This document shows positions 48,001 to 59,295 of a stretch of 64,000 bases of DNA, piece by piece. Source of the DNA: Gloeophyllum trabeum ATCC 11539 (lineage: Eukaryota > Basidiomycota > Agaricomycetes > Gloeophyllales > Gloeophyllaceae). The stretch lies in contig NW_006920413.1 of the NCBI RefSeq assembly GCF_000344685.1, positions 1,119,717 through 1,183,716 of the forward strand. The letters are read 5' to 3'. The notes beneath the pieces were generated by a model. That model did no database searches and was not told where the DNA came from. It saw nothing but the letters and a program-made list of their open reading frames with translations. Made by a program: the position numbers and the translations under genes. Numbering within the stretch: position 1 is the stretch's first letter; every line of letters begins with the position of its first letter.

Positions 48001-49066
48001 TGCAGGCCCTTCATTTACGACCGATGGATAAAGTTACTCTCTACAACATCGCTATGATACAGCAGAAAGCCGCCGAAATGATGTTCGCCCTGGATACCAC
48101 TAAGCGATCACTTCAAGAATTGCAGCGCGCAATCGAGCACGCAGGGCATGCGCAGAAGTGCGTCATCTCCGTGTTCGTAATTCCGAGGCACTGAAATTGA
48201 TATCGTCGAAAGGCTTTTCGCTTCTTTAGCGTCTGACCCGTCTCCCGTAGTTCCGTACAGCAAGGACATCGCAGATCAAAGAAAGAAGTACGGCGATAGT
48301 ATGTTGAGGCGTGCCGATGAGCAACTAGCTCAGCAAAGGCAGCATGAGGCTGAGACTCAGGCTCGGCTGACTGCTGCGCGGCAGAAGCGACAGGAGGAGA
48401 GGGAACGGCAGGAACGGTTGGAGGTAAGTGAGTTCGGTTCTTGCGGCGGGAACGATTATCTCATTGTAACACCAAGCGAGAAGAGATGGAACGACTACGT
48501 AAACAAGCTGAGGAGCTTGCGGAAGAGCGCCGGAAGGCGCGTGAACAAGCTTTGGAGTGGAGTCGTCAAGTCAAGGATCTCAGCGATGAGGAAGACATAG
48601 ATCGACCACGGAAGCCCCGCAAGACTTCCAAGAAGCAGAAGGGTGACACCAGCGGAGATGAAACTGCGAACGATGGGAAACGGAAGCGGAGAGGAAGGGT
48701 AAAGAGGGAGAAGGATACGGATGGCGTCGAGGCAGTCGCTGAAGAAGAAGAGGAGGCTCTCTTCAGTGAAGATGAAGGGGAGAAGACCACCAAAAAGGTG
48801 TGTGGACTACAATTATCCGCCCGCCCCCCATCGCTCATTGTCGCTCGTGATAGCGCGGCACCAAAAAGAGAGTGGTTCGAGATGATGATGAGGACGACCC
48901 CGACGGTGCACACGGACCCGCAAGAAAGAAACAGATGTAGGTTTCCTTTGACATTTAGACACTGGCGTGTTGCTAACGAAAATCTGTCTCGTTGCCCTGC
49001 TTCCGTCTCCTGTGTCGCAGAAAGAGCAGAGAGTACATTAATGACTCAGATGAGGACATGGAATGA
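45038..49066 (+). CDS. ctr9: CTR9, TPR subunit of the PAF1 elongation complex
   Basis: Scaffold of the RNA polymerase II-associated PAF1 complex, nuclear; 1,101 residues in 14 exons: 45038-45263, 45317-45562, 45620-45720, 45770-45943, 45995-46201, 46256-46454, 46508-47125, 47174-47757, 47809-47946, 48006-48157, 48213-48423, 48477-48797, 48854-48936, 49021-49066. TPR repeats fill about residues 60-880 (for example GIQQLATRSLDDALRTFEGV, NLGALQHLDGHPEEARLAYE, YVNIGHCHYVRDEFDRAIES). A coiled-coil region rich in Gln/Arg/Glu follows (QRQHEAETQARLTAARQKRQ), then an acidic-basic tail with KRKRRGRVKREK, ending in SREYINDSDEDME. This matches the order and length of fungal Ctr9. Confidence 0.96.
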
Positions 49067-49357
49067 TGTCGGGCCTGTGCCACCGCCACGCCGAGAGTGT
49101 TGCTGTATATACGTTCATACTTATGTTGTTATCGTTCTCGTTCTGACGTGCTGTGCCATAGTAGCATCTGTATCTATAGACACATATTTAAACCTAATGC
49201 ATTACTTCCGCACCTGCCCCATGAGGCCGCAGTATTGCCTTGGTCACCTCGCAGGTACCTCAAGGCGTACACACGTATCACCAGGCACATATAAGGAGAA
49301 TTCACGTTACATTCATGGGAATCTAGCACAAGGCGGAGATTGTTCGTGAAGCCTATT

Positions 49358-51135
<1,778 letters not shown>

Positions 51136-52420
51136 TTTCCAGAACTGACGCCAAAGCTTGCCCGACACTCTTTAGCAGAAATTGTTCGTAAAAGGGTAGG
51201 CAAGTGGGCAAAGCCAAGCAACTCACTTGGCGATAGAGCGTCCGGAAGCTGACGAACGCCATAGTCGCGATTAGCAATCCTCGGGCAGGCCTTCCTGGAG
51301 CGTATCGGAGGCAGCCGGCGGCAAAGCCTGGGGACGCTCCCTTTGGACTTTCCAATGGAGATCATCCAAGTCCGTCGCTGCTATTGAACGCTCGCTGGCA
51401 ATAGCCATTCTTTCGCCATTTGCGGTCGCGTACGACGAGCAGGAAGACACGAAACATGCGGCAGCTGTTCTTTAGCCGCGTCAAGAACGCGTTCATTCAA
51501 CTCTATGGACTTCTTCTGACCCCGCCCGAATGGTCTAGCTTCAGCAAAGTCTTCCTTTCCAACGGCTTGCCTTGGGTGCGTTCTGCCATAGCTGGAAAGG
51601 TAGCTTTTGGAGCTACCTCTCTAACTTGAGGCTATGATTTCGAGAGTATGTATTTGCTCTCGTGGCTGTCGGCGGGTACCCTGGGCCAGGCTCCAAACAC
51701 GCTGTGCGTGTTCATCATCTCTAGGTGATGCACAGCGTGTCTCTCTTCTCACTGGAGTCATCCTTCCGAGGGAGCGGTCCCCAGGAGACAACCGGTTATA
51801 TGTCAGTTCGCGTCGACCGCGCAAGGCTTGCCTCACGTGTTGTTGCAGGTCCATCATGAGTTGGGGTTGGTCCCCTTATCTCAAGCCGCGTTTCATTGTC
51901 CCCCGGCCTCGCAGCACTCCAAGTTGCCTAAGATAAAATTGTATCCGCTCCTGATGCCGGCTTGAGCCTGCTCTTCGTGTGGCTGTTCCTGGTATCATCG
52001 TCTCCCCTTCCTCCATCCGTACGCCTCGTTGCAGAGTTGCGCGCCGGAAGTTACGACATACACCGTGAGGTCCTGCTCTGCGTTCAGTTACACGCCAGAC
52101 AGAGATTTGACGACTTTGCTCCGTCCTGGCCATATTCAACGCCCTTTGACGTTTCCTTTTCGGGTGTGCTGGCATGTGCGTTTATTGCGGCCCTTTTAGG
52201 TGTATTATGCATCGTTAATCGCTCGCACTTGTCATGCGGCTAGGAATACCGGGCAGGTTCCTATCCCATGGACTAGTTCCGAGACCTGGGTAACTATTAA
52301 AGGCGAACGTCTGATTATCCAACCGCTACAAGTTTCGCTGTTCCAGTGAGTTGTACGCGTCCTTCGCCTGCACTCTTCGCCCTCAGCCTAAACCTAAACG
52401 ATCCATTGCTATCCGCAGAG
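51136..52420. other. Intergenic region, no convincing gene
   Basis: Several frames of 60-100 codons occur on both strands, none with motifs. The Nudix promoter should lie at its left end. Confidence 0.4.
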
Positions 52421-52663
52421 ATGGCTGCTGTTCTTTGTCCGCGACCCACGATGCCGCCAGACCACCCGCGACACTCGCCTTCGACAAACCCGACGCGAGC
52501 TACACCTAAACCGCGACTCACTCCCGCCCAGGCAATCGTCAAAGCCTGGTTGTCGGAGTCGAGCAGCAGCCAGCGGAAGTGGCGGGAGACTGACGCCAAA
52601 GTCAAGGCTCAGTTCACGGAGCCCAGCTCGCCACGGGGGCGCGAGCCCAAGGCAAAGATGTAG
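52421..52663 (+). CDS. Possible small protein, unknown
   Basis: An 80-codon uninterrupted frame starting with ATG. It has a Pro-rich N-terminus and a likely helix (TPAQAIVKAWLSESSSSQRK), and ends in charged residues. No family is recognised. Length and composition do not rule out chance, and the reverse strand is also open over much of this stretch. It sits alone between the Nudix and carrier genes. Confidence 0.25.
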   Translation: MAAVLCPRPTMPPDHPRHSPSTNPTRATPKPRLTPAQAIVKAWLSESSSSQRKWRETDAKVKAQFTEPSSPRGREPKAKM

Positions 52664-53149
52664 AGGACTTTCGCGACCAGACCGCGACACCCACCCACCT
52701 CCGCCGACGTACCGGGCGGCACTCACGAAGACCATGCTGGAAACGCTAATGATACGGATCGATGACACGCAAACGAACGGATGACCGGGAGTGTAGGAAT
52801 GGAGAGGAACCCATTAAACTTATAGGAAGGACTGATATTTGTAGCTCTATTATGGTGCTGTATATGTACACTGATTGTATTCGGAAATGGCGATTCGTTT
52901 GTTTTCCGTAATAGGACGTAGATTAGATTACTGCTGTAGCGGTGGCTGTGCCACGCCCTTCTCTTCCTACGCCTCGGACGCTGTCGGCCGATTCCATAGC
53001 TTACGTAACCATCTACTTTTTGGCATTTCTGTTCTCTGATTGGCGGATGCCCCACGCTCGTATTTACGCTTGCCGCCACCGCCACTTGGCCGCCATCGCT
53101 AGCGACGTCGTCGAGTCACTTGCCTTCACTGCCTACGTCGACCTCGAAG
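52664..53149. other. Upstream region of the mitochondrial carrier gene
   Basis: No gene is seen; presumed promoter and leader of the carrier. Confidence 0.4.
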
Positions 53150-54415
53150 ATGAACAAGACGGTGAAGGACTTGACTGCGGGGACGGCTGGTGGCATTGCC
53201 CAGGTAGGAGGCGGTCATGAGATCTTGGCTCAATCGCAGGTTCATGAAACAATGGTCCAAGGTCCTTGTGGGCCAGCCATTCGACATCGTGAAAGTGGTG
53301 CGTAGTCAAGGAGATGGGTGATACACGCCAACTTTTAATGATACCTTCGAATCACAGCGGATGCAAACTTCTGCTGCGGGCACGTACAAGGGCATGCTCG
53401 ACTGCGCCGGGCAAATCCTCAAGAACGAGGGTCCGCTAGCCTTCTACAAGGTGCCGACCCTGCTCTCTCATCGTCTGCCTTGAACCAACCGTATCTTTCC
53501 GCCCCGTCTTGCAAACCGAAAAGGGTACCGTTCCGCCTCTCCTCGGCATCGGCGCCTGCGTATCGATCCAGTTCGGCGTGCTTGAATACACGAAGCGATT
53601 CTTCGCAAGCCAAAATTTGTCCAGGGGGCTTGGTGGACCCGACGGAACAAGTCTGACCGATGGCCAGTTTTACTGGGCAGGTGTCGCCGCTGGCGTGGGC
53701 AACAGCGTGGTCTCGGGTCCGGTGGAGCATATTCGTATCCGTGCGTGCAGTTTCCAGGATTAATTATCGCTGCGCTACGTGATGTCAATATCTGCGGTAA
53801 CCTGGGCTAGGTTTACAAACACAATCTGCGGTTAATCCAACCTATGCTGGGCCATTCGATGCCGTGCGGAAGATATACTCGGCTCACGGTATCGCCGGTA
53901 TCTACAAAGGACAGGTTGTCACATTATGGCGTGAAGCAGCTGGCTACGGCATATATTTCTGGGCGTATGAAAAGCTCGTGCAGAGGGAAATATCGAAAAA
54001 GGGAATTAGGAGAGATCAGATATCCGCCCTGAACGCGGTGCTGTACGGTGCTGGAGCCGGATATGCTGTAAGTCCCTGCAATAGCGGACTATACCAGGAA
54101 CTCATATGCAACATGATAATCAGCTGTGGGCGGTCATTTACCCAATTGACATGATCAAATCCCGGATGCAAACTGATGGCTTCTCGCCTTCCACCGGCCA
54201 GAAATACAAGTCTACGCTCGACTGCGTACGCACGGTATGGCGCACAGAAGGAATAAGAGCTTTCACCCGGGGGTTAGGTCCTACGTTGATCCGGTGAGCT
54301 CCCATCACAGACGAGCTACTATCCGGGAACTAACATCATCGATAGGTCGCCCTTCGCAAATGGAGCAACCTTCCTGGGCTTTGAGATGGCTAGCAGGGTT
54401 TTGAATAACTCCTAG
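53150..54415 (+). CDS. Mitochondrial carrier family protein, Ymc/Crc1-like
   Basis: Inner-membrane solute carrier, 298 residues in seven exons: 53150-53203, 53262-53297, 53358-53450, 53524-53740, 53811-54067, 54124-54293, 54346-54415. The three repeats each have the family signature P-x-[DE]-x-x-[KR]: QPFDIVKVRMQT, GPVEHIRIRLQTQ and YPIDMIKSRMQTD. The start MNKTVKDLTAGTAGGIAQVL and the residues after each signature resemble the Ymc1/Ymc2 and carnitine/ornithine branch. The substrate is not certain; an amino acid or acylcarnitine is possible. Complete and of normal length. Confidence 0.93.
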
Positions 54416-54932
54416 TTCCTGGTCCTGAACACCGTCTATCGGTACGATAGCCGATTCGACCACCACAAGTTACGCAATTTGAAAACCGGGTTCAACTTCG
54501 GACAAGTTATCTAACGATGGATGCGGAGATATACCGATAAACATAGAGTTAACGTTAGAATCTGCATAATCCATAGACGATGTATTGATCTTCTGTCTCC
54601 ATCTAGTCGTTGCTTTGTATTCTGCTGATCTTCAAATTAGTTCTTTGCGCTTGGTTTTTGTTCCGAAAGTACTACGTGCGATCCGAGTAGCCTGTCTGTC
54701 CCGAAGTCATCGATAAAGATGAGGGAGCGTCAGCGCAGAGCGATCCTCTCCATTCTGCAGTAGCTACAGCCACTGGCATAAGAATCAGAAGCATGCGAAG
54801 TGCGGGGATCAACCAGTCCAGGTATAGCTTCCGAAGAGACATCATGACCGGGATCTGCTCCCGGTGTATTCCAAACATTGCGGAACTTCTTCATTTTCCA
54901 TATTTTCACCCCCCGCACTCTGCTGCGCAACC
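54416..54932. other. Intergenic between carrier and CoA-binding gene
   Basis: 3' flank of the carrier and promoter of the first CoA-binding gene. No gene is seen. Confidence 0.5.
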
Positions 54933-55814
54933 ATGCCCGGAGGTATTCAACTTCAGCGAGCTTTCCTGCGCGCGCCCAAGTTTGCGGTTGTGGGCGCTTC
55001 TAAGAATCAAACCAAGTACGGAACGAAGGTGAGCGAACTCAGGCCCTTGGAGAGGGGAAATCCACCTATCCAGACTGCATCATACTATGTAGCAGTACTA
55101 GTGTACCTCCCCTTGTTCAAGATTAGGTTAGACGCGACTTGGGATCGATATCGAGCGATATCGAGTTCCGAGGCAACCTTATCTAAAGAATAAGGGCGGG
55201 CAGATGATGTCCTCCATCCCGGACTCGACGTTCCATTACGATGCATGTGGGCGGATGGAAGATCTGATAAGTTGTGCCCTTCTGCATAGGTGCTGCAATG
55301 GTATCTTGCCCGATCAAAGCCCGTCACGCCGGTCCATCCTGTGCGTTATCGCTCCCCGTCTCCGATGGTGATCTACGCGAGCGGGCCTGAGCCTAAGGGC
55401 AGATCACGATCACGTCGGCGGTCGTCTCCCCCTGGTCAGAGCTGACTTGCCCGATTAATTATCCTTGTTGTAGAGGGAAGTCGAGCTAGAAGGCCTCCGG
55501 ACGGTGCCAACTCTCGCGGAACTTCCTGAGCCTGCCCGGACCTCGGTGCATGTCATCACGCCGCCCAAGGTACCGCTCCCTTACAACTAACGCATCTTAC
55601 ATCCTGGATTTCTGATTCATGTATGACGTAGGTAACTCTGGATATACTCTCGCAGGCAAAGGTGCTGCATGTGCCGACGATCTGGCTGCAGCCTGGCGTG
55701 GCGGATGAGGAGGTCGCTAAGTTCATCCAAGAAAACGGAATGGAAGATCGTGTCATTTATGGCGGCCCATGCATTTTGAGAGACGGAGATGGTGTCTTGA
55801 AGACTATGGCCTGA
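54933..55814 (+). CDS. CoA-binding (Rossmann) domain protein, copy A
   Basis: A 141-residue protein of the small stand-alone CoA-binding domain family, related to the N-terminal domain of succinyl-CoA synthetase alpha. Four exons: 54933-55028, 55290-55340, 55474-55569, 55632-55814. Nucleotide-binding start: KFAVVGASKNQTKYGTK. Later blocks: VLQWYLARSKPVTPVHP, VHVITPPKVTLDIL, IWLQPGVADEE and VIYGGPCILRDGDGVLK. The catalytic His region of true ligases is absent. Function is unknown; cofactor binding only is predicted. A paralogue with the same exon lengths lies tail to tail, 278 bp away. Intron 1 is long (261 nt). Confidence 0.9.
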
Positions 55815-56092
55815 ACGGATATGTAGCATCCGCATTATCATCTGCACGGAACCTGGTGGTGAATGGATTCCCTTTGCTTCGGTGGATGCCCGCCCTCGTA
55901 CTGATCACATATCTGCATGTCGGAATTTCCTCTTGAGCGGTCCAATGGCTTGATGCAGTCATCTGAGCACGCGTGATCCGTGACATTGTATCGAAATCGT
56001 AGTTCGTACTATCGTTCAATCAACATAAGCCAGAGAGTATTACCGGAGATACGTATGTGGGAAGAGCCAGCGGACTGACTACCGACGTACAT

Positions 56093-56736
56093 TTACAGCA
56101 TGCTCTTGAGGATTCCATCCCCCTCTACGAGGATACACGGCCCTCCATAAATCACCTTGTCCTCCATGTTATTATCCCGTATAAACGAGACAACCGTGTC
56201 ATCATGGGTGCCTGGCTGAAGCCAGAGCGCTGGGATAGAAAGGGCCTTCGCCTCTTTCAAAAGGCCAATGGTGATCTGTACGACATGAGAGGCGCATATG
56301 ATTCTCAGCAGTAAATATCGAAGCAAACCCGAGTCGCTTAGTACCACTCACTGGCGGAGCAGTAATGACGCTGACAGCAGTCTCTTGAGGAACAGATAGG
56401 TCGGACAGTGACTTCACTGTTGGGAGGTCCTCCAACTCCGGCTCTCTCTACCGGGTTTGAAGAGGACACGATGAGCATTTAGCCGCAGGAAGCGAGGCGA
56501 ATGTGCGACGAACAGGGTGCACAGGCGTAACCCGCTTGCCGCGGTCTTTATACCATTTCAGAACCTGCGAACCGAGTACCCTTCAGTAAACTTCAGTCGA
56601 ATCACTATACAGCCGTTCGCGGAGGCCCAGATTACAGAACCTTGGTTCCCCATTTTGACTGGTCCTTTGATGCGCCGACGACAGCGAATTGAGGCTGCGA
56701 GAGGAATGTTCGCTTGACTTGCTCAACATAGGTCAT
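56093..56736 (-). CDS. CoA-binding (Rossmann) domain protein, copy B
   Basis: Paralogue of the gene at 54933, on the opposite strand; 141 residues. Exons: 56641-56736, 56514-56564, 56352-56447, 56093-56275 (complement), lengths 96, 51, 96 and 183 nt, identical to copy A. Matching blocks: QFAVVGASKDQSKWGTK, VLKWYKDRGKRVTPVHP, VSVITAPP, LWLQPGTHDD and VIYGGPCILVEGDGILK. In the last exon 34 of 60 residues agree by eye, so the duplication is old and both copies seem maintained. Introns differ in length and sequence. The function is unknown, as for copy A. Confidence 0.9.
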
Positions 56737-57070
56737 CCTGAAGCCTAGCGGACGATATGTTCATGAGAATGCCATTTGGAGTTGCTCTCAACCACCTCGT
56801 TCAGGCTCACAGAGGACCCGGCTGCTCCGGGCCGGGCAACTGGTCGCATCCTATTCGTTTTAGTCTACATCTTGACCAGTTTATTCTTAAGCGGTGGATA
56901 CTTTGGGGGTGGTATAATCATTTCGTCTTTAATCGTGATTTATAAAGCAACCTTGATATTGGTGAAGCCCTACATTCCAATTCAATTCTTTACAACACGA
57001 GATCTGACCTTGTTGATCATGATTCTTCACTACTTGTACATTACAATACTGCCCTTTCACAATTTCTCCT
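56737..57070. other. Upstream region of CoA-binding copy B
   Basis: A 334-bp gap between copy B and the glyoxalase gene, both on the minus strand. It is AT-rich from about 56870. No gene is seen. Confidence 0.5.
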
Positions 57071-57866
57071 TCAGTTCCCCAGATCAGGAATACGACCTGG
57101 AACAATCTCAATCCAGTACCTACAGAATTGTAGTAATCAGAGTCAAGATAAACACTACCTGAAGCACTGAACTCACCCATCAGGATCCAGAATGAAGGCA
57201 ATGTGCCTCATCTTCCCGTCAGTCGGCTTCTTCTTGAAGGTCACACCAAGCTTCTCAAATCGTTCGCAGGCCTTCTCGACGTCAGGGACGGTGATGGCAA
57301 TGTGCCCGAAGCCCTTTCCGGGGTCACTGTTGCCGGATGCGTAGCCTTGGAAGTTGGGGTCAGACTCAGTGCCGTGGTTGTGCGTAAGCTCGAGCACGCC
57401 TGAGATGTGGGAGGTGAACCTGAGATACACAGATAAAGAATGACAATGGCGGTTCTGACCTTCACGGCTGAACCGAGTCTCTGCCTTCTCCTGAGCCGTC
57501 AGCTTGCCTCCGGATCGATCAAATGCGAGGAAGTAGAGGGTGAAGCTATCGAATTTCGCCTCTAGAATGGATGGTGGCCTTCAGTCAGAGAAGTAGTCTT
57601 GCACGAGATCGGGAGGGACAAAGGTACCTGAGAGTAGATCCATGCCAAGCACCTGGTCGGTCATTTATCAGTGATCCCCGTGAAACCGAGGTACAAGGCG
57701 GAATATCACCTCTTGGTAGAATTTGAGAGACACCTTGGGATCCTTGACACGGATCATGGTGTGATTGAACTACATTAATAGCGACGCGTAGAGTTAGATT
57801 CACGCTGTCTCCTAGGGTGCACCTGCAGCTTACCGCATAATTCGCAGTCTCCGGATCGCGCGCCAT
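57071..57866 (-). CDS. glo1: Glyoxalase I (lactoylglutathione lyase)
   Basis: Detoxifies methylglyoxal by turning its glutathione hemithioacetal into S-lactoylglutathione; cytosolic, EC 4.4.1.5. It has 163 residues, the one-domain length. Exons: 57834-57866, 57710-57769, 57628-57652, 57460-57561, 57177-57399, 57071-57119 (complement). Metal ligands expected for the vicinal-oxygen-chelate fold are visible: His14 in [13 protein letters not shown], Glu in [12 protein letters not shown], His in [12 protein letters not shown] and Glu in GYWIEIVPG. Further family blocks: [13 protein letters not shown] and [11 protein letters not shown]. Exon 3 has only 25 nt. A TATA box lies about 50 bp upstream of the start. 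Confidence 0.95.
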
Positions 57867-57915
57867 GGTGTGCAGGGGATATACGAGCAGTAAAGGGAAC
57901 AAGGGGAAGCTCGGA

Positions 57916-57923
57916 ATTATATA
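57916..57923 (-). promoter_or_regulatory. TATA box of the glyoxalase I gene
   Basis: TATATAAT on the minus strand, 50-57 bp before the start codon at 57866, preceded by GAGAGGG. Confidence 0.45.
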
Positions 57924-59295
57924 CCCTCTCAGCTCTGGTCAGGATTCTAAATTTATGAAGTCATAGGACGCCGATAAGAGATCGGAACTCCGCGAATCGC
58001 ATCCGAGGTCGCCCAAAACGTCGTATATCCCGACCGTCCTCGTCCTCGCCAGAAGCAGGCGACCGCAGTTTACCTGCTACATAGAAGCAAGCCTGTGGCG
58101 AGAGTATGTTCAAACCATTCTAAGCTACGCAGACGAGAACGCCAAATAATCAGGAGCGGCAAAAATACCCAAAGCTCTCATGCGCATGGTTCTTACAGAG
58201 CTTGCGTCATAGTCGTATTAAATGAAGACTAAGGAAGTCCAACATGTACCACGGCGGACAATACAGCCCACAAACATAGTGAAGGTCACATTTCCCCATC
58301 ACAACAAGCAGGACTCTGCTAATTGTGGCATGGTTCCCCGTGTCCGGCAAGTCCCGTGTAATGCTCCGACTTGCCTTATCCAGCGATTCTATAGCCATTC
58401 AGCTCACCCCTTGTCTCCTGCCTGCCACGACGACGAGCTGTGTAGCCTGCCGCCCAATGTCTGGGCTGCTGTCCATAGTTGGCTGGTTTTTCTTTCGCAT
58501 TGGATGGCCGTATGACTTGTTCCAACGTGTTGAAGACCTTCGCAACGCCTCATCGCTCCCGAGACTGCGATAATCTGGTTCATATTCAGGGGCTGACGAG
58601 CAACAGCCGCGCATATATCCTGGGTTTCCTTTGCTTAAGGTGCACATATGATTGTATGATCTTTGCACCTGCCTTCTCGGTCAAGCCTGCTGCTGCTGTT
58701 TCCTTCCACCACGCCGGCGATACGTATCTGCTGGCTAGCGATCGTCATGGGGCTTCTGTGTCTAGCGGAGATACTCGCTGTGGGTTCTGATCATCTCTAA
58801 GGGCACCGGCGTCTTTCGATTCAGACTGTGCCGTCTACTAGTTCGGAAGCTCTAGAGGCCACTTTCTGTGGCAAGCAACAATCAACACAGATTGGCGCAG
58901 AAGCGCTACAGCGCCCTTTGTCTAGCCTGGCTCCTGCAAATATACGACGCCACTCGAGCTGGCTCTTTTGTCGATGTGCTAATGACGATTCCGGTTTCAT
59001 CCATTCCGCCCTCTGGTAACTTATTGGTCTGTGCCCCGCTCAGCCTGTAACGGCCAACTAGCCATCCTGTATGCTTGTGTACGCTCGCCCAGTCAGACTG
59101 CTGGTTCAGGGTGCTCCCTCGCCATTTTTCTTGGGGGTGTCGTCTCCGTGCAGTTCTTCGTGGGAGCTGTGGCCCTGGCAGTCGCGATCCAAATGCTGTG
59201 CAGACGCGCGGAGTCCCAATCTGGCGCAATCTCCGCCCCAAAGACGCGTCTGTTGACTGGGTTCACGTGTCACGGTTGGCTTATCGTCTCTCTCC
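57924..59295. other. Divergent intergenic region, 1.4 kb
   Basis: Lies between glyoxalase I (minus) and the 731-residue protein (plus). Several frames of 60-110 codons on both strands show no motif or splice logic. No gene is supported. Confidence 0.45.

Noticed and set aside
51420..51629. Small plus-strand frame with a partly hydrophobic product
   Set aside because: Short, no motif, no neighbouring exon; most likely chance.
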